Shown piece after piece: positions 1 to 8,027 of a stretch of 32,706 nucleotides of DNA (position 1 is its first letter; each line of letters begins with the position of its first letter). Location: the NCBI RefSeq assembly GCF_001305515.1, contig NZ_LJYW01000001.1:4450202-4482907 (forward strand). Reading direction: 5' to 3'. The position numbers and the translations under genes are program-made. The notes below the pieces were generated by a model that saw only the letters and a program-made list of their open reading frames with translations, did no database searches and had not been told where the DNA came from. This DNA comes from Prosthecodimorpha hirschii (GTDB lineage Bacteria > Pseudomonadota > Alphaproteobacteria > Rhizobiales > Ancalomicrobiaceae).

Positions 1-412
1 CGCCCTTCGGGCACCTTCTCCCGCAAGGGGAGAAGGGGATAACGCGTTGAAGGATCGGGGGAATCAGCCCCACGATCTCTCGGTCCCTTCCCCTTCGCCC
101 CCTGTCAAGGTGGAGAAGGGGATGGCGCCGGGAGAACGGAATGCGCGCGGGCTTCTGCCTGCCCGATCTCCCGGTTTTTTCCCTTCGCCCCCTGCAGGGG
201 GGAGAAGGTGCCCGAAGGGCGGATGAGGGGGTGGATAGGGCGGTCTTCCGCTGGATTCGCGGTCCGAGCGGGACCGGACAATCCGTCGTTGCCGCGGCAT
301 TGCAACCCCTCATCCGCCCTTCGGGCACCTTCTCCCGCAAGGGGAGAAGGGGATAACGCGTTGGGGGATCGGGGGAATCAGACCCACGATCTTTCGCCCC
401 CTGTCAAGGGCA
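1..412. repeat. Intergenic repeat cluster with direct and inverted copies
   Basis: This gene-free stretch is a mosaic of one repeat family. A copy starts at position 1 (core 'cgcccttcgggcaccttctc' followed by a ggggagaagg hairpin and a gataacgcgttg tail). A second copy in the same orientation begins at about 315 and keeps the tail 'gatcgggggaatcag' seen at about 54-68. Between them, 201-230 is a perfect 30-base reverse complement of 306-335. The 'ttcgccccctg' element recurs near 95, 185 and 395. The family resembles the palindromic intergenic repeats common in Rhizobiales genomes (general knowledge, not searched). Short reading frames across it look like chance products of GC-rich DNA and are not called. 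Confidence 0.85.
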
Positions 413-433
413 GGCGGCGTCCGACCTCCCCCG

Positions 434-1717
434 TCAGGCGCGGGCGGGCGTCACCGGGGCGGCGTTGCGGCCGAAGGTGTTGAGGTCGAGGGCGACCAGG
501 CGGGGGGCGGTGCGGGAGACGGCGGCGACCACCGCGAGGGTGACGACGCCGCCGGCCCAGACGGCGCGGGCCGGGCCGAGCCAGGCGGCGGCGAGGCCGC
601 TCTCGACGGCGCCGAGTTCGTTGGACGAGCCGATGAACACCATCCGGACGGCGGCGATGCGGCCGCGCAGGTGCTCGGGCGAGGCGAGCCGCACGATCGA
701 CTGGCGGATGACCACGCTCATGCCGTCGCAGAGGCCCGAGGCGAACAGGGCGGCGAGCGACAGGAGGAAGCTCTCCGACAGGCCGAACACGATCATCGAG
801 AGCCCGAAGCCGGCGATGATGGCATGCAGCGCCAGGCCGGCATGGGCCTTGGGCAGGAAGCGGGTCGCCGCCAGCGCGGCGGTCAGCGAGCCGGCCGCGG
901 CGGCGGCGCGCAGGAGCCCGAAGCCGGTCGGGCCGACGTGAAGGATGTCGGTGGCGAAGACCGGCAGCAGCGCCGCCGCGCCGCCGAAGAACACGGCGAA
1001 GAGATCGAGCGCCATCGAGCCGACCAGCACCTGGTTGCCGAACACGAAGGCGATGCCCTCGCGGATCGCCGTGACGGCGCCGACCGGCTGGGCGGGCTTC
1101 TCCGGCGTCGGCTTCGGCGCGATGCCGAACGAGACGGCGCCGAGCACCAGGGCGAACAGGCCGGCCAGGATCGCATAGGCGGCGGCGGGGCCGGCGGCGG
1201 CCCAGACGAAGCCCATCGCGACCGGACCGACGATGTCGGCGGAGCGGTTGGCCATCGCGATATACGGAATGCCGGCAAAGATCTGCTCGACCGGCAGCAC
1301 CTGCGCCTCCAGCCCGGTCGTCGCCGGGGTCTGGAAGGCCTTGACCGAGGCGGCCGCGACCGCGACCGCGAGCAGGAAGCCGAGCGTCGGCCCCGTCGCC
1401 GAGGCCAGCGCCAGCCCGGCCGCCAGCAGGGCGAGGGCGGCCGCGCAGACGATCACGATCCGGCGCCGGTTCAGGATATCGGCGAGATGCCCGCCATAGA
1501 GCACCAGGGTGATGCCCGGCAGGGCCTCGGCGAGGCCGAGCGCGGCCAGATCGAGCGGCTCCTTGCGCAGCGCATAGACCTGATAGCCGAGCAGCACGAG
1601 AAGCGCGGAGGCGGCAAAGCGCTGCACCGTTACCGAGGCGAGATAGAAGCGGAATTCGCGGTTGGCCCAGATGCCCTGCATGTCGCGTCCCGTCTCGACC
1701 CGCCCCGACACAGCCAT
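434..1717 (-). CDS. MFS transporter, EntS/enterobactin-exporter-like
   Basis: The predicted 427-residue integral membrane protein has about twelve hydrophobic segments, as expected for a full major facilitator. After the first segments comes a motif-A-like loop, GGHLADILNRRR (about residues 75-86), typical of the proton-driven MFS efflux branch. Glycine- and alanine-rich helices follow, with a cytoplasmic linker containing PKPTPEKPAQP near the middle. The layout resembles EntS-like and multidrug exporters; the substrate cannot be read from sequence. The start at 1717 (MAVSGRV) is a choice: 1747 extends it by ten charged residues, and 1681 (MQGIWANREF) lies closest to the first helix. It is the last gene on the minus strand before the repeat cluster and is separated from the LysR gene by about 330 bases, so it probably has its own promoter. 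Confidence 0.85.
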   Translation of the reverse strand: MAVSGRVETGRDMQGIWANREFRFYLASVTVQRFAASALLVLLGYQVYALRKEPLDLAALGLAEALPGITLVLYGGHLADILNRRRIVIVCAAALALLAAGLALASATGPTLGFLLAVAVAAASVKAFQTPATTGLEAQVLPVEQIFAGIPYIAMANRSADIVGPVAMGFVWAAAGPAAAYAILAGLFALVLGAVSFGIAPKPTPEKPAQPVGAVTAIREGIAFVFGNQVLVGSMALDLFAVFFGGAAALLPVFATDILHVGPTGFGLLRAAAAAGSLTAALAATRFLPKAHAGLALHAIIAGFGLSMIVFGLSESFLLSLAALFASGLCDGMSVVIRQSIVRLASPEHLRGRIAAVRMVFIGSSNELGAVESGLAAAWLGPARAVWAGGVVTLAVVAAVSRTAPRLVALDLNTFGRNAAPVTPARA

Positions 1718-1810
1718 GGTTCTGCGTCCCGGCGGTTTGTGTCGCACCTAACCATCTGCCCGACCACCCCGCTGGCGGCATGGTGGCGATGTGGCAATGA
1801 GGGACCGCCG

Positions 1811-1980
1811 GCGCCTGTCCCGATCGGATGGAATCATCCGATCGATCGGGAAATGCGCCGGAGGCGATGGCTTGAGCCTGTCCCGGTCGGATCGCTTCGC
1901 TCTCGGCGGGACAGGCTCCGGGCGGTTCGGCTGACGCCGGCCGTCGGTTCCTCAGATCGGGTCCTGAGATAGGGCCCTCA
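1811..1980. repeat. Intergenic inverted-repeat mosaic between the MFS and LysR genes
   Basis: The gap of about 330 bases between the MFS and LysR genes holds palindromic repeats rather than a gene. GATCGGATG (1822-1830) pairs perfectly with CATCCGATC (1835-1843) across a four-base loop. GAGCCTGTCCC (1874-1884) pairs perfectly with GGGACAGGCTC (1908-1918). The phrase 'gcctgtcccg-tcggat' occurs at 1813 and again at 1877, so the two hairpins look like diverged copies of one unit. Further right, 'cctcagatcggg' and 'ccctcagatcgggccctc' are repeated near 1950-1993. No T-run follows, so these look like intergenic repeat elements and not classical terminators. Confidence 0.75.
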
Positions 1981-2047
1981 GATCGGGCCCTCGGGCGGGG
2001 GCGGGCGGCGTGCCGGTGCCGGCCGACCCGATGGCGCCGGCGCCGCC

Positions 2048-2953
2048 TCACACCGCGGCGAGCTTGTTCAGGTCCTCGGCGAGACGGCGGGCGAGCTGGC
2101 TGGCGGGCGGGGACAGGTCGCGCTGGCTCGGCACGACCAGGCCGAGCTTCAGGGTGTTGATGGCGGGAGAGTTGAGGGGGCGCCAGGCGATGTCGCCCTG
2201 CTCGATCTCGTGCAGGAAGCCGAGCCGGGTGAAGAAGGCGAGCCCCATATTCAGCGTGATGGCGAGCTTCAGCATCTGGATGGAGTTCGACTGGATCTTC
2301 GGCTTCAGCTGGCTCTTGAAGGTGGCGAAGGCCGCGTCGACGTCGGCGCCGCGCGGCAGGGGACCCGACTGGGTCAGGATCGGGTAGCGCGTCACCTCCT
2401 CGAAATCGACCGACAGGCGCGAGGCGAGCGGGTGGTCGGCGCGCATGACGACGCCGATCGGGGCGGAGACTTCGGTCAGGTAGCGCAGCGAGGCGGGCAG
2501 GTGGCCGACGAAGGTGAAGCCGATGTCGATCTCGCCGCTCGACACCATGGCGGTGACTTCGGGCGGCTGCACCGCCAGTACCGAATAGGTCACGGCCGGG
2601 AAGTCGACCCGGAAGCGGTCGATGGCGCGGGGCAGGAAGTCGACCAGCAGCGAATCCACCGCCGCGATGCCGATATGGCCGGAGCGGGCGGCCTTGAGGT
2701 CGTCGATGGCGCCGCGGACGCGGTCGAAGTCGTGCAGCGTGTCGGTGACGTGGCGCAGCAGCAATTCGCCGGCGACCGTCAGGCGCATGCCCGAGGGCAG
2801 CCGGTCGAACAGCGGCGTGCCGAGATCGGCCTCCAGGTTCAGGATCTGCCGGTTGAGCGCGCTCGCCGCGACGTTGAGGGCGGCGGCGGCCTTGCGCACC
2901 GAGCCGACCCGCGTCACCTCCCGGAAATAGTAGAGCGCGGCGGCATGCAGCAT
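2048..2953 (-). CDS. LysR-family transcriptional regulator
   Basis: The product is 301 residues, the normal LysR length. Residues 1-60 form the winged helix-turn-helix, with the typical signature SVRKAAAALNVAASALNRQI followed by LEADLGTPLFDR. From about residue 90 a periplasmic-binding-protein-like effector domain follows (GHIGIAAVDSLLVDFLPRAI, then GEIDIGFTFVG). The start at 2953 (MLHAAALYYF) places the HTH at the usual distance from the N-terminus; the frame stays open further upstream but only through the hydratase gene. It lies 49 bases after the hydratase stop on the same strand, so it may be the last gene of cluster A and regulate it, although LysR regulators more often sit divergent from their targets. 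The effector is unknown. Confidence 0.9.
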   Translation of the reverse strand: MLHAAALYYFREVTRVGSVRKAAAALNVAASALNRQILNLEADLGTPLFDRLPSGMRLTVAGELLLRHVTDTLHDFDRVRGAIDDLKAARSGHIGIAAVDSLLVDFLPRAIDRFRVDFPAVTYSVLAVQPPEVTAMVSSGEIDIGFTFVGHLPASLRYLTEVSAPIGVVMRADHPLASRLSVDFEEVTRYPILTQSGPLPRGADVDAAFATFKSQLKPKIQSNSIQMLKLAITLNMGLAFFTRLGFLHEIEQGDIAWRPLNSPAINTLKLGLVVPSQRDLSPPASQLARRLAEDLNKLAAV

Positions 2954-3002
2954 CGGCGGACGGGTCCCGGGGCGGTGGCGGCCGCCCCATTTGAGGGCAA
3001 GT

Positions 3003-3779
3003 TCAGCGCCCCTTCCAGACCGGTTTGCGCTTTTCGACGAAGGCGCGCACGCCCTCGCTGGAATCCTCCGATTGCAGCGCCTCGACCAGGGCCGGCAGCC
3101 GCAGCGCCTGCGCCTCGGTGGCCGAGAGATGGGCGGAGCGCCGCACCACCTGCTTGATGGCGCGCACCGAGAGCGGCGCGCAGGCGAGGATGTCGGCGAG
3201 CCAGCGGTCGACCGCCGCATCGAGTTCGGCGCGCGGCGCGACCTCGTTGACGATGCCGAGCGTCAGCGCCTCCGGCGCCTTGATCCGGCGGCCGGTCAGC
3301 ATCAGCCCCATGGCGGCGCGGAACGGGATCTGGCGCTGCAGGAGCGTCATGCCGCCGTCGAGCGGCAGCCGGCCGACCCGCGCCTCGGGCAGCGAGAAGG
3401 TCGCCTCCTCGGCGGCGACGACGATGTCGCAGCCGAGCACCATCTCGAAGCCGCCGCCGGCGGCATGGCCGTTGACCCGGGCGATCACCGGCACGTCGAG
3501 GCTCTGGCGCAGCGCGATGCCGCCGAAGCCGTTCGGCCGCGCCATCGCCCAGTATTCGAGCCCGGAGGCGCCGCTGCCGCCCTTCATGTCGGCGCCGGTC
3601 GAGAAGGCCCGCTCGCCGGCCCCGGTCAGCACCACGGCGCGCACGTCGCGGTCGGCCTCGATCGCGGACCAGATGCGGTCCAGCTCCCGCTCGGAGGCGG
3701 CGTCGATCGCGTTCAGCACCTCCGGCCGGTCGATGGTGACGCGGGCGACATGGTCGGTGACCTCGAAATGGATCGGCAT
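3003..3779 (-). CDS. Enoyl-CoA hydratase/isomerase (crotonase family)
   Basis: The 258-residue crotonase-fold protein has the family's usual length. Visible motifs are AFSTGADMKGG (residues 58-68, oxyanion-hole region), HAAGGGFEMVLGCD (105-118) and PEARVG (131-136). Glu112 and Glu132 fall where the two catalytic glutamates of rat enoyl-CoA hydratase lie (Glu144 and Glu164), so a hydratase is favoured over the other crotonase activities. It probably adds water to an unsaturated acyl-CoA made after the neighbouring CoA-transferase acts. The start at 3779 is supported by AAGGA six bases upstream; an upstream ATG would add 14 residues and lacks a good site. It is the sixth gene from the promoter of cluster A, after a gap of 97 bases containing two 'cggcgaccggt' repeats. 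Confidence 0.92.
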   Translation of the reverse strand: MPIHFEVTDHVARVTIDRPEVLNAIDAASERELDRIWSAIEADRDVRAVVLTGAGERAFSTGADMKGGSGASGLEYWAMARPNGFGGIALRQSLDVPVIARVNGHAAGGGFEMVLGCDIVVAAEEATFSLPEARVGRLPLDGGMTLLQRQIPFRAAMGLMLTGRRIKAPEALTLGIVNEVAPRAELDAAVDRWLADILACAPLSVRAIKQVVRRSAHLSATEAQALRLPALVEALQSEDSSEGVRAFVEKRKPVWKGR

Positions 3780-3876
3780 GCATGTTCCTTCGAAGATCCG
3801 TCGAACGGATTCGAACGGCACCGGGAAAATTGCAATCGGCCGGCGACCGGTCGACTATCGTCCGGCGACCGGTTGC

Positions 3877-5037
3877 CTACTCGGCCGCGCGCGCGGCGCC
3901 GAGGCCGATCTCGGCGAGGACCTCGGCGGTGTGCCGGCCGAGATCGGCCGGGGGTATGCGGATGGTCACCGGCGCGGCCTCCATGTGGACCGGCGAGCCG
4001 ACCACGCGGACGCGCTCCTTCTCGCCGTCGACCTCCAGCACCATCCCGTTGATGGCGGTCTGCTCGTCGTCGAGCGCCTCGGCGAGCGAGCGCACCGGCG
4101 CGCACAGAAGGTCCTGCGCCTCCAGCCGGTCGAGCCAGTGGGCGGTCGTCTCGGCGGCGAAGCGCTCCCGGAAGATCGCATGCAGCGCCGGCTTGTTGGC
4201 GACCTGGTCGGCATGGGCGGCGAAGCGCGGATCGGTCGAAAGATCGTCGATTTCCAGGGCCTTGGAGATGTCGGCGAGCGGGTTGGCCTTGAACGCGCCG
4301 ACCAGCACCACGGCGCCGTCGCGGGTCGGGAAGACGCCGGACAGCGGCATCGCGCCCCAGTTCACCTCGCGCCCGCGCATCATGTGGGCGGCGGCCTCCT
4401 GGGTCTGCGCGGCCAGCATGGAATCGAGCAGGGAGACGCTGATCCGCTGGCCGCGGCCGGTCTTGGCGCGCTGCAGGAGCGCCAGCAGGACGCCCTGCAC
4501 CAGATGCATGCCGGCCGAATAGTCGGCGAAGGTGGTCGAATGGATGGCGAGCGGCAGATGCGGGTCGGCGCGCCGGTGCATCACGCCCGACATGGCCTGG
4601 GCCAGCACGTCCTGGCCGCCCTTGTGGGCATAGGGTCCGGTCAGTCCGAAGCCTGTGCCGACCGCATAGATCAGCCGCGGATTGAGCTTGGCCAGCGCCT
4701 CGTAGCCGAAGCCGAGCCGTTCCATCACGCCGGCGCGGAAGTTGTTGACGACCACGTCGGCGGTCGCGACCAGCCGCAGCACCGCCTCGCGGCCCTCCGG
4801 GCTGCGGGTGTCGAGCACGATCGAGCGCTTGTTGCGGTTGAGCGAGCAGTAGACCGGACCGAGCAGGCCGGCCGGATCGTTCGGGAAGGCGGTGCGGGAC
4901 AGATCGCCCGTGCCCGGCTTCTCGATCTTGATCACGTCGGCGCCGTAGTCGGCCAGCATCTGGGTCGCGACCGGTCCCATCATGACTTGCGTGAAGTCGA
5001 TGACACGGATGCCGGAGAGCGGAAGATCGTCGGGCAT
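3877..5037 (-). CDS. Class III CoA-transferase (CaiB/BaiF family)
   Basis: The 386-residue protein is typical of family III CoA-transferases, which move CoA between carboxylic acids as an interlocked dimer. It opens with PLSGIRVIDFTQVMMGPVA (residues 6-24) and continues ADYGADVIKIEKPGTGD (29-45), the classic N-terminal signature. NRNKRSIVLD (67-76) and VVVNNFRAGVMERLG (95-109) follow. Asp172 in TTFADYSAG matches the catalytic aspartate of formyl-CoA transferase (Asp169). TGRGQRISVSLLDSMLA completes the core. It probably activates the imported acid as its CoA thioester. ATG at 5037 lies two bases after the stop of the FAD gene, with GGAG in the overlap region, indicating translational coupling. 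Donor and acceptor cannot be told from sequence. Confidence 0.92.
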   Translation of the reverse strand: MPDDLPLSGIRVIDFTQVMMGPVATQMLADYGADVIKIEKPGTGDLSRTAFPNDPAGLLGPVYCSLNRNKRSIVLDTRSPEGREAVLRLVATADVVVNNFRAGVMERLGFGYEALAKLNPRLIYAVGTGFGLTGPYAHKGGQDVLAQAMSGVMHRRADPHLPLAIHSTTFADYSAGMHLVQGVLLALLQRAKTGRGQRISVSLLDSMLAAQTQEAAAHMMRGREVNWGAMPLSGVFPTRDGAVVLVGAFKANPLADISKALEIDDLSTDPRFAAHADQVANKPALHAIFRERFAAETTAHWLDRLEAQDLLCAPVRSLAEALDDEQTAINGMVLEVDGEKERVRVVGSPVHMEAAPVTIRIPPADLGRHTAEVLAEIGLGAARAAE

Positions 5038-5039
5038 GC

Positions 5040-6392
5040 TCACGCGGCCGTCTCCATGATGCGCGCATTGGCCGAGGGGATGTCGCCCGGATCGCCGCCC
5101 TGGGCGCGGACGCGGGCGCAGATCGCCGCCGGATCGACCTTGCGCAGGTTGAGCCCGCCCGAGACGGCGAGCGCCGCGGCGACGCCGGCCGACTGGCCCA
5201 TCGACATGCAGGGCGGGATCTCGCGCGACAGCTTCTGGGCGGATTCGGTCGCCGAATAGTGCCGGCCGGCGACCAGCAGGCCGTCGACCTCCTTCGGCAG
5301 CAGGGCGCGATAGGGGGTGTAGTAGTCGCGGCCGCGCGCCACCGTGTCGTGGAAATGGACGCGGTGGTTCACGTCGTCCTTGGTGACGACATATTCGCCT
5401 TCGAGCAGGCGCGTCTGACGGACGCCGAGCTGCGGCGCCACGTCGATGACATGGGCCTTCTCGAAGCCCGGCATGTTGGCGCGGACGAAATCGACCAGCG
5501 CATAGATGCGGTTGCGGCCCTCGAAATCGGCGCGCGTCTGGTCCTCGACCTTGAGCGCGTCGAGCCCGGTCATGTGCGGGCAATTGCACCAGACCACGCC
5601 CGGCAGCGGCGTCCTGAGCCACCAGCGCTCCCACGAACCGCCGACGACGCGGCGCGCCTGCTTGTCGATGCGGGCGAATTCCTCAGGCGATTCATAGCGG
5701 AAGCGCTCGGCCTCGTCGGCATCGACGCCGCCGAGGCGGAACACGGTGGTGACCATATAGGCGCCGTCCGTGAACTTGGCGCCGGCCGAGGCGGCCACGT
5801 CGAGATCGCCCGAGGTGTCGATGATCACGTCGCCGAGGATCGCCTGGCGGCCGGCCTTGGTCTCGCAGATCACGCCGCGGATGCGGCCGTCGCGGACGAT
5901 GGCGCTGGAGAACCAGGAATGCAGCCGCACGTCGACGCCGCTCTCGGCGATCATGTCGTTGGAGACGCGCTTCCAGCCGTCCGGGTCGAAGGCGGCGGCC
6001 ATCACGATGGCGTTCGGCTTGGTGTCGGTGCGGAAATCGAACAGGCCCCAGGAGGCCCAGCGCCGATAGGTGTCCCAGCCCTGACGGCGGTCCTCCTCGG
6101 GCGGGTAGACGCAGGCGCCGACCCGGGCCATGCGCTCGATCATCTCCATGCACAGGCCCGTGACGGTGACCTCCTGGCCGTTGTTCATGTCGTCGAGCAC
6201 GAGCACCATGCCGCCGGAGGCGAGGCCGCCGAGATAGGGATAGCGCTCGATCAGCGTGACCGAGCAGCCCTCGCGGCGCGCCGCGATGGCGGCCGAGAAG
6301 CCGGCCGGGCCGCCGCCGACCACGACCACGTCGGAGCGGCGCACGACCGGCACGTTGCCGGGAGTTTCGGGAATGAAATCAAGAGACTGCAT
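5040..6392 (-). CDS. FAD-dependent oxidoreductase (FAD_oxidored-type)
   Basis: The 450-residue flavoprotein has an N-terminal Rossmann dinucleotide fold: DVVVVGGGPAG (residues 21-31), with Glu49 ending the second strand (VTLIERYPYLGG). A second FAD-contact region is DVIIDTSGDLDVAASAGA, and the C-terminal GLLVAGRHYSATES with MSMGQSAGVAAALA closes the FAD site. This layout is typical of the family often labelled 'FAD-dependent oxidoreductase' in catabolic operons, whose substrates are mostly unknown. No signal peptide or membrane segment is seen, so it is cytoplasmic. GGAG six bases before the ATG supports the start at 6392. It sits between the permease (12 bases) and the CoA-transferase (2 bases), so it probably oxidises the imported compound or an early intermediate. 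Confidence 0.88.
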   Translation of the reverse strand: MQSLDFIPETPGNVPVVRRSDVVVVGGGPAGFSAAIAARREGCSVTLIERYPYLGGLASGGMVLVLDDMNNGQEVTVTGLCMEMIERMARVGACVYPPEEDRRQGWDTYRRWASWGLFDFRTDTKPNAIVMAAAFDPDGWKRVSNDMIAESGVDVRLHSWFSSAIVRDGRIRGVICETKAGRQAILGDVIIDTSGDLDVAASAGAKFTDGAYMVTTVFRLGGVDADEAERFRYESPEEFARIDKQARRVVGGSWERWWLRTPLPGVVWCNCPHMTGLDALKVEDQTRADFEGRNRIYALVDFVRANMPGFEKAHVIDVAPQLGVRQTRLLEGEYVVTKDDVNHRVHFHDTVARGRDYYTPYRALLPKEVDGLLVAGRHYSATESAQKLSREIPPCMSMGQSAGVAAALAVSGGLNLRKVDPAAICARVRAQGGDPGDIPSANARIMETAA

Positions 6393-6404
6393 GATGGTCT
6401 CCGG

Positions 6405-7244
6405 TCAGGCTGCGGGCTGCCAGCGCACGGCGAGGCGCTCGGCAAGCGTGATGGCGAGGAAGAACAGAACCGAGAAGACGGACCCGACGATCACGGTGGC
6501 GTAGAGCATCGCGCTGTCGAAATTGTAGGTCGACTGGATGATCAGCGCGCCGATGCCGGTGGTCGAGCCGATCCACTCGCCGACGATGGCGCCGATCACG
6601 GCCGTCGAGGCGGCGATCTTCAGGGCCGAGAAGAGATACGGCACGGCGTTGAGCAGGCGCAGCTTGAAGAAGATCTCGGTATTCGAGGCCGACAGGACCT
6701 TCATCAATTCGAGCGACTGCGGGTTCACCGATTCCAGGCCGCGCACCATGTTCACGAGCGTCGGGAAGAAGCAGATCAGCGCCGCGATGGCGATCTTCGG
6801 CTCCATGCCGTTGCCGAGCAGCAGCACCAGGATCGGCGCCTTGGCGACGACCGGGATGGTGTTGATCAGCACGACGACGGGGAAGAAGGCCTGTTCGGCC
6901 GATTTCGAATGCACGAAGACGGTGGCGATGATGATCGCGGCCAGATTGCCGAGCAGGAACCCGGAAATCGACTCGATCGCGGTCGGCAGCAGGTTGACCA
7001 TCAACACGTCGAACTTGGCGACCAGCGTGGTGGCGACCAGATAGGGCGACGGTGCCACGAAGGTCGGCACCTTGAGGACGTAGACCAGCAGCGCCCAGAC
7101 CCCGATCAGGGCGGCGATGCCGAGGGCCGGCAAGAGCCGGCGCTTCAGGCGCGTGCGGGCGAGCCCGCGCCGGTAGGCGGCCTCGGCGGCCGCCACGGCG
7201 GCGGCGCGGGCCTCGAAACGGACGGTGTCGGGCGCGGCGTTCAA
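6405..7244 (-). CDS. ABC transporter permease, NitT/TauT (SsuC-like) family
   Basis: The 279-residue inner-membrane protein has about six hydrophobic helices and the BPD_transp_1 coupling region [21 protein letters not shown] followed by [13 protein letters not shown], the EAA-type loop that docks on the ATPase. It begins with TTG, not ATG. The TTG overlaps the TGA of the ATPase gene as TTGA, and GGGAG lies six bases upstream, which supports this start; no other in-frame start is seen in the first 40 residues. The first roughly 35 residues are charged and alanine-rich, before helix one ([20 protein letters not shown]). With the next two genes it forms a complete importer resembling those for nitrate, taurine, sulfonates or pyrimidine precursors; the ligand is unknown. 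Confidence 0.92.
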   Translation of the reverse strand: MNAAPDTVRFEARAAAVAAAEAAYRRGLARTRLKRRLLPALGIAALIGVWALLVYVLKVPTFVAPSPYLVATTLVAKFDVLMVNLLPTAIESISGFLLGNLAAIIIATVFVHSKSAEQAFFPVVVLINTIPVVAKAPILVLLLGNGMEPKIAIAALICFFPTLVNMVRGLESVNPQSLELMKVLSASNTEIFFKLRLLNAVPYLFSALKIAASTAVIGAIVGEWIGSTTGIGALIIQSTYNFDSAMLYATVIVGSVFSVLFFLAITLAERLAVRWQPAA

Positions 7245-8014
7245 TGGGTGCTCCCGAGCTGGGCGCGCAGACGCGCGGCGATCGCAACGAATTCGGCCGT
7301 ATCGCGCACGGCGAGTTCGCGATTGCGCGGCAATTCGATCGGCTGGAGCGCGGCGACGCGGCCGGGATTGGCGGCGAGCACCAGGACCTGGTCGGCGAGA
7401 AAAACCGCCTCGTAGACCGAATGGGTCACGAACAGGATGGTGGTGCCGGTCTCCGCCCAGATGCGGCGCAGTTCCGCATTGAGGCGGTCGCGGGTGAATT
7501 CGTCGAGCGCGCCGAAGGGCTCGTCCATCAGGAGAAGGCGCGGGCCGCCGAGGAGCGCCCGGGCGATCGAGACGCGCTGGCGCATGCCGCCCGAGAGTTC
7601 GTGCGGATAGCTGTTCTCCCAGCCGGACAGGCCGACCAGCGCCAGCAGTTCCTTCGGGGTTGCGGCACCGGCGGGAAGCGCCCGCCGGCCGCCGACTTCG
7701 AGCGGCAGTTCGACATTCTGCAGCGCCGTGCGCCAGGGCAGCAGGGCCGCATCCTGGAACACGAAGCCGAGCGATCGCCCGCGCCGGGCCTCGGCCGGGG
7801 AGGTGCCGAGCACTGAGATGTGCCCTTCCGAGGGGGCGATCAGGTCCGCGACGACCCGCAGCAGTGTGGACTTGCCGCAGCCGGAGGGGCCGAGCAGGCT
7901 GGTGAACCCACCCGGCTCGACCGAGAAGGACACGTCCTCGAGGGCGGTCACGGTGCGCCGCTCACTCATGAAGCGGACCGAGATGCCCCGACAGTCGACG
8001 GCGGGCGCGCTCAT
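7241..8014 (-). CDS. ABC transporter ATP-binding protein, NitT/TauT family
   Basis: The 257-residue nucleotide-binding subunit has all expected motifs: Walker [10 protein letters not shown] (residues 42-50), a Q-loop in [12 protein letters not shown], signature LSGGMRQR, Walker [13 protein letters not shown] and the H-loop histidine in FVTHSVYEA. The DEPFGALD form and overall length match the SsuB/TauB group. It drives import by the permease that follows, whose TTG start overlaps this stop. ATG at 8014 lies 13 bases after the stop of the binding-protein gene, in the usual binding protein-ATPase-permease order. No degenerate motif was noticed. Confidence 0.95.
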   Translation of the reverse strand: MSAPAVDCRGISVRFMSERRTVTALEDVSFSVEPGGFTSLLGPSGCGKSTLLRVVADLIAPSEGHISVLGTSPAEARRGRSLGFVFQDAALLPWRTALQNVELPLEVGGRRALPAGAATPKELLALVGLSGWENSYPHELSGGMRQRVSIARALLGGPRLLLMDEPFGALDEFTRDRLNAELRRIWAETGTTILFVTHSVYEAVFLADQVLVLAANPGRVAALQPIELPRNRELAVRDTAEFVAIAARLRAQLGSTH

Positions 8015-8027
8015 CCTGTCGGACCCG

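Noticed and set aside
1-412. Possible CRISPR array or small RNA gene in the repeat cluster
   Set aside because: Copies occur in both orientations with irregular spacing and no constant spacer length, and no cas gene is present.
378-2990. Open frame of about 870 codons on the minus strand spanning the MFS and LysR genes
   Set aside because: It is arginine- and proline-rich low-complexity text in another frame of two well-supported genes, typical of GC-rich DNA; no domain is visible.
3877-5634. N-terminally extended CoA-transferase fused to upstream sequence
   Set aside because: The first roughly 200 residues are an off-frame reading of the FAD oxidoreductase; the family signature begins at 5037.
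3025-7415. Very long plus-strand open frames opposite cluster A (ending at 5259 and 7415)
   Set aside because: They are antisense to intact genes with clear family motifs and consist of arginine/alanine/histidine-rich text without domains.
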